Below the pieces are notes generated by a model. The model did no database searches and was not told where the DNA came from. It worked only from the letters and a program-made list of their open reading frames with translations. A stretch of DNA of 64,000 nt. Source: Atopsyche davidsoni (taxonomy: Eukaryota > Arthropoda > Insecta > Trichoptera > Hydrobiosidae). Below, piece after piece: positions 21,643 to 32,527 of this stretch. The position numbers and the translations under genes are program-made. Location: the NCBI GenBank assembly GCA_022113835.1, contig JAILWY010000022.1, positions 992,001-1,056,000 on the forward strand. Reading direction: 5' to 3'. How positions within the stretch are numbered: position 1 is the first letter of the stretch; every line of letters begins with the position of its first letter.

Positions 21643-22965
21643 GGAGTGAAGGAGAGCTGAACTATATGCTAGGTGAGGCAGGCGAGCTGATCTTCCGGTT
21701 CCGGACTCTTGGACCTTCTCCATGTCGTTCCTGACGCTGGAGTCCAACTGCTGGCAGGTGAGTGAGCAACGCTTCTACACCACAGCGATAGCCGAACGGC
21801 TAGGACATCACGAACATTTTTTATTAATTTTCACTGACAAGTAAAAATATTCGAATACTGAAAAACGTCTTCAGGTACGTCGTTCAATACAAATATAATA
21901 GGTGTCTGCGTCTAAAGATATTTCCTGCGGGGCGGATTCGATCCGGCGACCCTCGCCAGACTGAAGGGTCGGCCATTTTCTTCCCCCCGGTAAGTGAATT
22001 TCCACAAAATGGCGTCACTTCCGATCTGTAGACTCGCCCTCGCGTTATACCTTTCATGCCCTTGTGCGGCTGCTTTTGATTTCCTGAAAACAACCCAAAG
22101 CAAATCTTAGAAAATATATTTTTATTATATCGAAAAATAAATTGTACTACTGTATGATTATTTCACTATAATTAAGTAAAAATTAGAAGCGTAGATTTGA
22201 TGCACCTGTGACAGGTAATACTGAATAATTCAAAAAATTACTTGCAAAAAATAATAAAATAAAATAAATTGAATAAAAAATATTGTGCTTGGTGTAAGTA
22301 AATAATATTTGAAGGCTGTGTGTCTGGCAGGACTGAATTTCCTCGCAGAGCCTCCCTTATTGGGTTGCGCCTTCCGGTGACCCGCCGGAGCCGGAAACTC
22401 CACTTCGCCTGAAAGCCTCGCTAAGGGATGAGGAAATTTAGTTTGCCTGAAATTCCTTCACTCACCCACCACGCGTGATGTGTGGCCGAGAAAAGGACTC
22501 CTTTGCAAGACACCAGCAAAAATATTTATAAAATCAAATATTACATACTCAGTTTTTATTATTTGAAAAAGTGCAATTTGTATAATAGATTATAAAAAAA
22601 AAAACTGAGTGATTTCGGATCGATTGCGACTTCCTACAAACGTGAATGTCTTTAATGATTGACCAGTGGAGTATATATAATTCTAATTTCATTTAGCGAT
22701 TGATTGTTTCCCATAGGAATTATTGGTAATATTTAAATAGAATATAGAAATACTAAGCCAGCCGAAGTTCATTACCCAAGGGGTGGGGATTGGACATAAT
22801 CTTGTTATACGAACTGTAATCCTTGACACAAAAGTATCGACACTCTCTCGTATGTTTATCTTACAGCGAAGGCTGTAAACGGATTTGCAGAATAATATAT
22901 TATATGAAATAATAAATTATAATTTCGGGGGTGGAAAGATAATACTATTGTCACATTTGCCTCAT
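21643..22965. other. Unassigned DNA
   Basis: A tRNA-like word 'gccgaacggctagga' occurs at 21791 without a full fold. At about 22331-22445 an imperfect inverted pair ('actgaatttcctc'; 'gaggaaatttagt') encloses GC-richer sequence. No gene is supported. Confidence 0.35.
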
Positions 22966-23060
22966 TTTTGCGAGTGCGGAATGATATGCTGTCAAGGAGC
23001 TGTCGTTGTCAAATTTTTGAATTATTCAATGAAATCAATTTGACTCTAGAAGTAGGTGTT

Positions 23061-23440
23061 TTCGCAGTGACGTCACGGCGTGGCTTGTTGTGTATAAAAA
23101 GCGTTTTATCGAATCCGTGCGATTGTGTCCCCGTCGTCAATGGAGGCATAATCCACACACTTGATACGAAATCAAATCCCTCGGCTGGATCAACTTCACG
23201 CCGCGTTAGGCGAGGTAATCGAGGCTCCAGCTGGTTCTGCCCGCTTGGCTATGGTACGGTAATCGAATGCTCCGCAGCGTGTGTGCATTGTCGATGGTTC
23301 GTTGGCCGCGAGCGCGGTACTTCCCCCGCAACGGTGAAAGTGATTCCGAACCATAGACACGGCGTCGCTGCTATATCGCAGTGACGTCACGGCGCGGCTT
23401 GCTGCGAATAAATCCATTAAAAATCATGCGATTTTTCTTG
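23061..23440. repeat. Direct repeats of about 45-50 bp around 315 bp
   Basis: 'cgcagtgacgtcacggcg' followed by 'ggcttg-tg-g-ataaa' occurs at 23063 and again at 23377. The interval is moderately GC-rich with a frame (22968-23384) of no known family. Each repeat includes a 'tgacgtca' palindrome. Confidence 0.6.
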
Positions 23441-23489
23441 ATAATGAATGCATGCAAAAGTGCCTTAAATAGATTATTGATTTTGCCTA

Positions 23490-23735
23490 TACAGGTTTTA
23501 TTGATTATACAATATTTAATTGGCATAATGAGTACGTTGTTTCACTTATATGATTGTTAAAAATTCTTGTCAAATAATAGTGATTCGTTGGCATAATTGG
23601 TAATGCACCGGCCACGAAAGTTTGTGGATGTGGGTTCGAATCCCACACAAATCACGATGATATTTTTCTTAGTTTCTTTAATCATTTTTCAATATTTGAA
23701 AAAATGTATCGTATAAGTCGATTTTTTGAAATGCG
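23490..23735 (+). mobile_element. tRNA-foldback copy, plus orientation
   Basis: The tRNA-like head is followed by the family tail and a diverged arm ('tttctttaatcatttttcaa'), with an upstream arm-like 'atgattgttaaaaattctt'. The inverted outer arm is poorly preserved. Confidence 0.7.
23580..23655 (+). ncRNA. tRNA-like head, 76 nt, best overall fold
   Basis: Acceptor GTGATT/AATCAC, A-box-like 'ttggcataattggtaatgc', and T-arm 'tgtgggttcgaatcccaca' with an intact B-box. Length is exactly tRNA-like. The anticodon arm is degenerate, and the unit sits in a repeated element, so it is a Pol III promoter-bearing SINE-type head rather than a tRNA gene. Confidence 0.65.
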
Positions 23736-23765
23736 TATTTATTAACCATTACGGGTTTATTATAT

Positions 23766-24052
23766 TATTAATAATATGATTAGGCACATTACTTCATAAA
23801 TAGAAGATGATTTAAAGAAACTGTCAAAAAAATATCATCGTGATTTGTGTGGGATTTGAACCCACATCCCCTGGTTTACATGACCGGTGTACTAACCCTT
23901 GTACTAACGAATCACTTCCGTTTATCGAGAATTTTTAACAATCATACTCTACATATGAATCAATGTGCCCAGGCCAACCAATATTTAGTGATTTGCAAGC
24001 ACGCTCATGATATCTGAGAAATCATCTTCTATATATGAACTACTGTAATAAT
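23766..24052 (-). mobile_element. tRNA-foldback copy, minus orientation
   Basis: The left arm 'atgattaggcacattactt' pairs with a shortened right arm ('atcatcttctatatatgaac', about 24020-24040). The tRNA-like head is on the minus strand at 23840-23915. It lies inverted to, and about 30 bp from, the plus-oriented copy at 23490. Confidence 0.75.
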
Positions 24053-24854
24053 GAAAAAATGTAGTTAATAATGCAATAAATTAGTCGAAGGCTTGTTTTG
24101 ACTATCGATTGATTTTGACTCATAGGCAAATAAAAAACGCGGTGCAGCAATAATCATCTTTAATGCGTTCTCATCGCGTTGTTAAGATAGTGCAAGTGTT
24201 TAAACGATTCATGTGTAAATTCGTACGTGTTATAACACGAGTTTAAAATAACACCCCCTCGTTTCGAGCATCCCTTTGCGGATGTCTGTGGGATTGTAAT
24301 GACGACTGCGGTGATGCCTTTTCTGTCGATTTTGCTAATTATGGGGTGGGTCCTGCGGCCACCCTCGAATTACTCGGGGTGCATTTATTAAAAACAGACA
24401 ATAGGGCTGGAATCAATAAACGCCTTTGGACGCGTAGAACTACAGTAAACTTGCTTATAGTATTCGTCATGAATGAGTAGAAGCCTCAGCCTGGACATTG
24501 CCCAGCCGCAGTGGTCAGGACTGCATAATATTCCCACTGTCTTGTATATAGTGCAAGGTGTTTAAAAACAGTCAAACACTCGGCATCAATCACGCAATTT
24601 GGACGGCGACAATAGCCGCGTCATTCGCACCGCGTGTTTCAATTATTCACGTGATCTACCGGGAGATCAGCTGGGATTTGAACCCCTAGCTCTGCTCATT
24701 TGAATGTAATCACCCGACACCCTTTGAGAGCGAAACGGAATCGTCCGACCGGAATGCGAACGTTCGTCTGCATCGCAAAATTGTGGTGCAGATTAATGGT
24801 GTTGTTTTGGAGTGAGTGACAAGTTACTGTACGCGGCTCATAATAATATATATA
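24053..24854. other. Mostly unassigned; stray satellite-2 fragment
   Basis: At about 24483-24530 the sequence 'gcctcagcctggacattgcc' is the reverse complement of the core of satellite 2 (53213). The stretch 24245-24400 is GC-richer, unique here, and without coding signal. Confidence 0.4.
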
Positions 24855-25393
24855 CAGGGTGTCCAAAAAGAGTATTGGGTGAATGTGAATATTGACCGTT
24901 ATTGGGATATGCTGCGAAAATTTTTGGGCCCAGAGTTTCAAGGTTTCACGTGGTTCCAACAAACCATACATCCAATCAATCAATTGAAGCTGATAACGAA
25001 TTATTTCCTAATAAGGTCATTTCACGTAGAGGTAACATCAACTGGCCTCCCAGAAGCCTCGACCTTAGCCTTTTTGACTATTTTGTATGGGGATACCTTA
25101 AAAGTAGGGTTTACGAGAATAATCCGATGTACCTAACGGAATTGAAATAAAACATCAGGTCAGAAATGGCAGCGCAATATCGAGGTCTATGTGTCAGCGT
25201 GTTATCAGCAATCTTCGCTTCAGATAAGAAGAGTGCCAGCAACGCGTAACGGTCACCATTTTGGATAACATAATCTTTATAAAATAATTTTTAATGTTGT
25301 ATTCTTATAATCAACAATAAAAAAATACTTGATTACAAGTAATTTTTGTTTTACTGAACTAACAAATACCCGATGCTCTTTTTGGACACACTG
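24855..25393 (+). mobile_element. Tc1/mariner-like deletion derivative, copy B
   Basis: Inverted ends 'cagggtgtccaaaaagag' and 'ctctttttggacacactg' bound 539 bp. The interior keeps only the C-terminal third of a DDE transposase ('INWPPRS', 'DYFVWGYLKSRVY'); the N-terminal DNA-binding part is missing. Copies C and D have the same arrangement and nearly the same length, so this is an amplified nonautonomous form. Confidence 0.9.
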
Positions 25394-25481
25394 ATATAAA
25401 AAACACTACCGATCAAATTTTTGTATATTCTGTGTAAACTTTTACAGAGTCTATTAATAATCACATCACATTATCTATTTA

Positions 25482-25595
25482 AAATAGTTTTATAATCAAT
25501 ATTCTTATAATTAACAATAAAAAAAAATTACTTTATTACAAGTAATTTTTATTTTAATGAAATAACAAATACCCGATGCTCTATTTGGACACACT
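25482..25595 (+). mobile_element. Second 3' end of the same Tc1/mariner-like family
   Basis: A partial duplicate of the last 110 bp of copy B, ending in 'ctatttggacacactg', lies just downstream of it. Confidence 0.8.
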
Positions 25596-26085
25596 GAATA
25601 TACAGTAACTATTGATATTTTTGACTTGTTTCTGAATTTTCTCGGCATATAATAATCATCGCATTATTTGACAATTTACAAGGCAGCAACCCTTGCCGTT
25701 GTTGCCGCCACCCCTTGCAACCCCTTGCGGGTAAGTTCTGGGGAGGGTTGTGCGTATTATTGTCACCGGGCATTGTGCGGACCTGGACCCGTTGTCATCG
25801 CAAACAGTCGCCTCGCCCACGATCAAAGCACAACGATATATGTGAGCATAATGTGCATTGTTATATTTAGCTGTGATTATAGAAAGCTGGATTCACTGTA
25901 GCCAAGGGATCTTATTAATATATATTTATATATTTTGTTTCTTTGCATTTGCTTTGAATTGGCATGGGAACCATAGAAACCAAAGTAGTTGTTCCTATCA
26001 TTCGAGGAACCTGAGTGAGGGCCTTCCGATATACTCATAGTCATTTTTAATTTTATCGTATCACACTTCCTATTGTCTTCAGTTC
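25596..26085. other. Unassigned DNA
   Basis: Contains 'ccccttgcaaccccttgcgg', a short GC-rich direct repeat. No gene is supported. Confidence 0.35.
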
Positions 26086-26093
26086 GTCTAGGC

Positions 26094-26339
26094 CAGTGGC
26101 TCTCAAAATCTTTTGGCCCACGGACCCTCTTTCATAGTCAAAACTTGCCTGCGGCCCCTGAGTGAAAAACTACATAAATTCATATTATAGACTAGTTGGT
26201 GCAAGTATCGACTCTATTGCTCATTTATATTTTGCTTAGGACGTAAAAATCGCTAACAATGTATTCATTGTTATTTTTTTTAACTTCCATATTAATAAAA
26301 ATGTGTCAATGATCTCAGAGACCACTTTGAGAAGCACTG
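26094..26339 (+). mobile_element. hAT MITE with perfect 8-bp target duplication
   Basis: Ends 'cagtggctctcaaa' and 'tttgagaagcactg' are hAT-type inverted repeats. The element is flanked on both sides by 'gtctaggc' (26086-26093 and 26340-26347). At 246 bp with no frame it is nonautonomous. Relatives: 31866, 41696 and 42252. Confidence 0.93.
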
Positions 26340-26639
26340 GTCTAGGCATATACCTTCCTGTTAAAATTATAAATATTGATCATTATTATTAAATAAATCA
26401 ATTGCGTTACTACGAATATAGATGAGCCATTTTATAAGCTGACTACACACGCTGATACACAATAGTAACTGGCGTTCTCTTGTATTGTTTACTTAGAAAA
26501 TACTATAGTAAGCTGAAAATTATAGAAGAGTATATAGTATATCAAATATATAATCTAACTAATGAGCTACGAGGCGACTTTCAAAGCAGTTTGAATACGT
26601 TATAACCAAATCAACGGAAATCACTCAATCTTCTTTATC

Positions 26640-26840
26640 ATATACTTCTACTTCATGGTTTTTTTAAGTGGAAAATAGTGTATGTAGTGAGTGCCAGATC
26701 TGATATTCCTTCTGCAGGATTCTCCCACGTACTTCCCCCATCTACTACTCCATTACCGATCTTTTACACACGTTTAAAGTACAGAATGGCAGCCATGTAC
26801 AAGCAATAGAAAAAAAAAAGAGCAGGGATATTCAATAGTA
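26640..26840 (-). repeat. Dispersed family F copy
   Basis: Landmarks 'aagtggaaaatagtgtat', 'cagatctgatattccttctg', 'ctactccattaccgatc' and 'cagaatggcagccatgtac' appear in family order. Confidence 0.65.
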
Positions 26841-26989
26841 GTCTCTAATTCAGGTGTTTTTGTCGGTAGTATCACGGCGAGTGCGGGCATCTTGAATCGG
26901 TCTCTGCACAAGACAGTTAGCGTGCAAATACGAAACACAAAAAGACAAATCATTTAAAGGGAAGTGAGAACCCCCTTTCGTAATCATTG

Positions 26990-27170
26990 CGCGTCTTTAG
27001 GCACACACCCCGATGACAGTCGCACAAGGGATGATTCCCTCTCGGCCGGGCGCATCAGAGCGCGGCCACCGCAGCTCGAGGGTTGGGTTCGATTCCCGGT
27101 CAACATCAAAGTAGATCGCCATGCTTGTTGACTTACACACCCCTATAAGAGCATGGGGATATTGAAACCG
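26990..27170 (+). repeat. Possible tRNA-derived SINE remnant
   Basis: A B-box-like 'gttgggttcgattccc' at about 27080 sits in GC-rich DNA that differs from its AT-rich surroundings. The A-box position is unclear, so this is only a candidate. Confidence 0.3.
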
Positions 27171-27194
27171 TCTCGTGTGATTTCGGATTTGATA

Positions 27195-28312
27195 TACGAG
27201 GGCGGTCCGATAAGTACTTAGCCTCACCGCCCGATGGTGCTAGTATCGCAAGAAAGTGTAGTACATTCTTGTAGGCGGCTACTGTCAAAATTTCAGCCGA
27301 ATCGGACTCGTAGTTTTGTTTTGACCGCGTGTGGAAGCGGACGTGTACGTGTATTTTATAAAAATAGAAAAAGAGCAATATCGGTCGGTGATTCGATTCT
27401 TGTTTTTGGAAGAGAAATCGCGCAGTGAAATCTAAAAGCGCTTGGATGCTGTGTACGGTGACTCTTCTCCTTCGATGGTGACCGTCAAAAATTGGTTTAA
27501 CGAGTTATAACACGTCGGTTTTTGATGAGCCACGCCCAGGTGCCCCGAAAATGGCTACCACGGAGGATAACGTGACATAAATCTTGGAAGACCACTGGTT
27601 GAAGGTGCGCGAGATAGCTGAAACAGTAGGCATTTTAAAAGACCGCGTGGGTCATATCCTGCATGAAATTTTGGGCATGAGAAAGCTGTCGGCGCGATGG
27701 GTGCCGCGTTTGCTCACTCCGTGAGACCACTTCGGAGCAGTGTTTGACGCTGTTCAAGCGCAATCCGAAGGAGTTTCTGCGTCGTTTCGTGACCGTCGAC
27801 GAAACATGGATCCACTGGTACACACCAGAGACCAAGGAACAGTCGAAACAGTGGACTTCATCCGGCGAACGTGCTCCAAAGAAAGCAAAGACTGTCGTAT
27901 AGGCCGGAAAGGTGATGACCACCGTTTTCTGGGATTCACAAGGTGTGATCTACATTGACTACCTGGAGAAGTGCAAAACGGTCACAGGGCTCTACTATGC
28001 CGAATTCTTGGGCCAATTCGACGCCGAATTGCAGAAAAAACGGCCCCATCAGCCAACGGCTCACACTTCCGCTGCGTCACGGCCAAATTGCTCGAATTGC
28101 ACTACGAACTGCTTCCCCATCCACCGTATTCTCCTAAACAGAAATTTAAGTCGAATGAGGAGGTCATCGCCGCCACGGAGGCCTACTTTGCAAACCTCGA
28201 GAAAACGTATTTTTCAGACTGGTTACAGAAGTTGGGGCATCGCTGGGTCAAGTGTATCAAGATAAAAGGAGAATATTTTGAGCCACTTTTCCAAAATGTT
28301 CGTTTTTTTTTG
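27195..28312 (+). mobile_element. Mariner element copy 2, 3' end missing
   Basis: The 5' end 'tacgagggcggtccgataag' starts next to TA. The sequence runs through the whole transposase region and stops about where the 3' untranslated end should begin ('aaaatgttcgttttt'). The 3' inverted repeat is absent. It is the longest of the three related copies. Confidence 0.9.
27234..28300 (+). pseudogene. Mariner transposase pseudogene (copy 2)
   Basis: Collinear but frameshifted pieces follow mariner order: an N-terminal region at about 27280-27540, 'VREIAETVGILKDRVGHIL' at about 27605, 'VDETWIHWYTPETKEQSKQW' at about 27795 with the first catalytic aspartate intact, and 'YLEK' at about 27958. The C-terminus 'ELHYELLPHPPYSP' to 'KIKGEYFEPLF' lies at about 28090-28285. 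The 'HHDNAPAHTS'-type second-aspartate motif and the segment with the third aspartate are deleted. Several internal stops add to the damage. Confidence 0.9.
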
Positions 28313-29510
28313 TACTTGCCAAATAGTGTACCGAATTTTACTTCCCGTAAAAAAAAATTACGCTATACTGCAACGCAGAGATTTATTAATTATTCAAAGC
28401 AGCTGTAAAATATATTTGCGACAAATCTCCTTCAGCGGATTCGCACTCCCCATATTTTGCGGTAATTCCCACCCCCCGGTATGTCATTCTTCCCTCAGAC
28501 CTCATCCCTCATAGCGTGCGTCTGTCGCGAGAGGCTTACGTTTTATTTGTCAACCCTTGATCAACCCAGCCCTTGCTCACAATTAAAATTAATTATCTGC
28601 AAGGTGGGAATACTTTCGGTATGATTTTTTGGCGCAATCTGGTTTTTCGTGATGGGTGTTTGAAAGATTCAAAGGCTTGCTTCTGAAGGGCGGCTGGTGG
28701 TTTAGTTACTCTGTGGGTTGTTTTTCATCCCTTATGTGCGCACGCCCCGTGTTTGCGCCCCCGCACGTGTCGTCTTATTAAATTCTAGCCCCCATTCCCT
28801 TTCGCCACGAGTCAAGTGTCAACAGGCGCCATTGCAACGAAATCCACTTTGTTCGGATGCGGCTGGGGTCAAGGAGCTCGGAGATAGAAGATGATGGCCT
28901 TCTTCATGTGCCATCAATTTATCCTGGGATTGTCTTTTTTACTTTTTTTATCCATAGCATAGTGGTATATGCCACTTTTTAATTGCGCATCCACCATCAT
29001 CAGGAGTTTTCATTATTGGGGCATCCTGTTAAAGACTCTCATTTCTGTCACGGTCAATCCGTGGTATTCAATTTTTTTTCAAGCGAGCTTTCCATAATTA
29101 TATCCCTGGTACATAAAATATATAAAAACTTAAAAAAATATTTATTTATAAGATATTGTATTAATACCAAACTAAAGTTCTAATTTATCATCTAATATAT
29201 CATCATTGCATACTTTAGAAGAAGTATAAATGATTGAGTAATACTGGTTAAGTATTTAATAAGTCGATTTCTTGTCATAATACTTTAAAGACACTATTTT
29301 TTTCTATGTATAATTAAAAATACACTATATTTTGCCTCAAAAATTTTATAAAAAAAAAAAACACTTGCGTTTCTTCTCTCATTACCTTGAAAAGTAATAC
29401 ATTTTATTACGATGCTTTTTCATAGGTGAGTAAGAAATTAAATAGAAGGTTTGTGGTCTTTTCTATAATAACAATAATACAATGCTATTGATGCTGCGAG
29501 TTTGTGTTGA
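28313..29510. other. Unassigned DNA
   Basis: 28740-28900 is GC-richer and unique in the window. No frame resembles a known protein; small frames at 28278 and 28983 are unsupported. Confidence 0.4.
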
Positions 29511-29530
29511 ATTGTGTGTGCAAAGAAACC

Positions 29531-29745
29531 CTGAAGATGGTCCCAGCACAGTAACTGAAACGTCAGAAGACAGAAAACTTCAAACACCCAAGAAAACATA
29601 ATAGCATCCTTCCCAGTTCATCTACATCCGGTGTAAAAGTACCCAGAGACCCACTACACTATTTTCCCCTTAAAAAAAACCACGAACACCGGCTCAGCAC
29701 GAGTGAAACGGTCGCCAACCTCCTCTGAGGAGAGGCACTCGATAT
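29531..29745 (+). repeat. 'ctgaaga...gaaacgtc' block followed by family F tail
   Basis: A 'ctgaagatgg' and 'gaaacgtc' pair, the word order of a hammerhead core, is followed by 'cccactacactattttcccc', 'acggtcgccaacctcc' and 'gaggagaggcact'. Stem II of a hammerhead does not fold convincingly here. Confidence 0.45.
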
Positions 29746-30738
29746 AGACGAATAGTTCATGTATAAACTGATGACATTCTCTCCGCTGCATTTCCGGCCA
29801 CAAATACGACTTCAAAGGGATATTATTTTATTTTTCATTCAGACATCACCGGTTGTGACGTCACAATATCAATTCACAACCCCTCGATTTAAATATTCAA
29901 CTCACCCCCTGCGCCGCGGACCTTCCCCTAAAAAACACATTTCTCGCTCAATTTGCGGCCGATTTAAATTACAATTTGTCATAGAGGGGAGGCGACTCGA
30001 TTAGCATCCATGCTATGTGTGGATGATATTCGAATCATTATCGTCCTGATCCACTGCAGGATGATTATCCCCCGTTCCCTCATCTATTTTATAGACTATT
30101 TTTTGCTGCTCGAATACCGTTCAGTTCTCTTCCAGTCGAGCCATTTTTATCCATTTTAACTATAACCCTTGTTTCCTTTTTGGGTTGTGTATATTTTTTT
30201 ATTGAAACACGAAATGCACGTATAAATTATTTTAGCGTGAGGCTAATAATATCAGTTTTGGATTTGCATATCTTAAGATCAAAAATCCATGGTCATAGCA
30301 CTGAGCTAATGGGTCAACCAATTGGTTGTTTCGTGGCTTCTTAGCATGTTGGAAATGATTTTTTTGTAGACTTTGAGAAAGTTCGGGATTCATCAAAACC
30401 GATCTCATCTAAACAGCAAAAAATATTAAAAATACTCATCAATAATTTCGTTCACATATTAACAAGACAACAAGCATTAATAGCCGATCGGCTAGATGTT
30501 TACAATTTTTTTTTATTCGTAAGTACTTTTGCCATTAATTGACGAACGCACTCGCATATATACTTCAAATTATATTTATATATTATTTTTTTTCACTTTC
30601 AAGACTTAGATATGCAAAACAAAAAAAAGGTGTTTTATTGAAAATTCGTTTAATTTTTATTTATTAATAAAAAGTATATTGCATGCTGGAAATATAAAAA
30701 ATATTTCTTTGCTATTTTTAAGTTTTTTTTGAAATCCT
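29746..30738. other. Unassigned AT-rich DNA
   Basis: No gene supported; the frame at 29759-30004 matches nothing I know. Confidence 0.4.
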
Positions 30739-30739
30739 C

Positions 30740-30790
30740 TTAGACCTTGATGACGATCTCATCACGGAGACCGAAACGTCGGAGGTCTAA
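30740..30790 (+). ncRNA. Degenerate hammerhead-ribozyme-like motif
   Basis: 'ttagacc' pairs with 'ggtctaa' (7 bp, stem I, with a 3-nt bulge). The core reads 'ttgatga' where CUGAUGA is expected. Stem II 'gatctc/gagacc' has one mismatch, then 'gaaacgtc' supplies GAAA, a 2-bp ACGT stem III and the cleavage C. The first core base is changed, so activity is doubtful. Confidence 0.45.
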
Positions 30791-31678
30791 AAATTTATAT
30801 ATATGTATATTTATCAAGTGTTTTTTTTTCTCCTAAAACAGCTGTTTTTATGAGCTTGCATAATTTAACAGAAAATTTAAAGTATCCAGTAACGCACTCC
30901 TCAGTTTATTAACCGAGCCAGGTCTTTGATCTTTCCAAATTGTCTAACGAAACAAAGTTCTTTGGGGACGTTACCAAAATTGAAAATCTAATTGGACATG
31001 AAAACGAACTTTCATTCAATTACGACACGCGGAGGGGAGACCTGCCCCTTAATCGCCATACCAGCTCAGGAGACACGCAAAGAAGTATTATTTTCAATAC
31101 AAAACATCATTTCGCTAAATCGTGAAAAAAATTGTTTTTTTCATGATGCACAAATGGAAAAAAAATATTTATTTCGTCTCGGAGCTATTTACAATGCAAC
31201 TACTGCGCCACCTCTGTCTGTGAGTCATTTTTAACAATGAAACTTGAGTGCAGAACCGTTGAACCTATAATTATTTTAATGAATAAAGGCTCTTTGCTCT
31301 CATATCAACTACTTCATATTTGATTATTTTTTTATGTAATTCTGTAAAACATATAATGGCGGCATATCATATTACATAATTAGGTATTATATAAACATAT
31401 TAAAACACATAAAAAATATCATATCATGTTTTAACCTGACTATGCCCCATTGAAAGAGCTTTCGAGATGTTCACTAGTGATGGGTATATTTAAATATACA
31501 CAAGAAAATTAATAATTATTTTATAGTAATAAATTAAAGTATTTTTTTTTATAAAATATTTATTTCGATTGAAAATTTACTTTGTGTTTGATTGTAAATT
31601 TATTTTCATCCAATAACTGACATACTTGTCCTTTGAGCATTTGATCGATTATCAAAACATGTCATTCCCGATTGGAAA
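30791..31678. other. Unassigned AT-rich DNA
   Basis: No gene supported; small frames near 30940-31234 are unrecognised. Confidence 0.4.
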
Positions 31679-32527
31679 ATGGAAAAAAATGACCTTCGTG
31701 TGCTGATTAAGTATTATTTTTTGCATAAAAAAACCATCACCGAAACCAAAGCAATGCTTGATAAATACTATGGGGACTCTGCACCATCAATTTCAATGGT
31801 TTACTGAGTTCCTTTGTGGTCGTGACGTGAAGTGACGACGAACGTTCTAGTCGCCCAAAAGAGACCAGTGCCTCTCAAAGTGATCCCTACGAACCCCAGG
31901 GGGTCCCTAGGATCATTCAAGGGGTCCTTAGAAAATTAAAATCGATTTGGGAATCCCTGAACAACGTCAGGGGGTCCGCGCAAGGGTTAATATAAAAGGA
32001 AAAAAAAATTGACACATTTTTATTTATACACATTTGACTATGAAAAGGGGTCCGTGGGCCAAAAGAGTTTGAGAGCCACTGCCGTAGACGAAGCATGGAT
32101 CCATCACACCACATCAGAGACCATGGAATAATCAAGACAGTGGGTTTCTTCGAGTGAACGTTCACCAAAGAAGGCCAAGATGGGTCTTTCGGACGACAAG
32201 GTTATGGCCACAGTTTTTTTTGTGTCATTCACATCGATTACCTTCAAAAGGAAAAAACGATCTTTTGGACAGAGTCGATATTGATTTGAAGCAGAAACGA
32301 CCGCAAAACAATGCACGGGTCGCCATGGCAAAATTCCATGAATTGGGCTACGAACTGCTACCTCATCCCGCATATTCACCAGATTTAGCCCCCTGCGAGG
32401 AAATGGCTGGGCGGTAAGAGATTTGGGTCGAATGAAAAGATCATCACAGAAAAAAAACGGTGGACTAAATGTATCGAGCAAAAAGGAGATTATGTCGCTT
32501 TTTGAAACAAAAAAATTTTTATTCAAA
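31679..32527 (+). pseudogene. Second-type mariner transposase relic, split by a hAT element
   Basis: A start codon at 31679 opens 42 codons ('MEKNDLRVLIKYYFLHKKTI'), resembling the N-terminus of mariner transposases, and stops at 31805. After the hAT insertion the sequence resumes at 'VDEAWIHHTTSET' (32083) and continues to 'YELLPHPAYSPDLAPC' (about 32350) and 'RWTKCIEQKGDYV' (about 32460). The second aspartate motif reads 'NNAR' instead of DNA-R. More than half of the region between the N-terminus and the first aspartate is missing. It differs from the 'tacgagggcgg' mariners, so it is a separate lineage. Confidence 0.85.
31866..32081 (-). mobile_element. hAT MITE nested in the mariner relic
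   Basis: Ends 'cagtgcctctcaaag' and 'gagtttgagagccactg' match the 26094 family. It interrupts the mariner coding region. The 8-bp flanks agree only at their last four bases, so the target duplication is decayed or a deletion accompanied insertion. Confidence 0.82.

Noticed and set aside
23580..23655. Functional tRNA gene
   Set aside because: Although 76 nt with good ends and T-arm, the anticodon arm does not fold and U33 is not placed; it is one of many copies in a repeat family.
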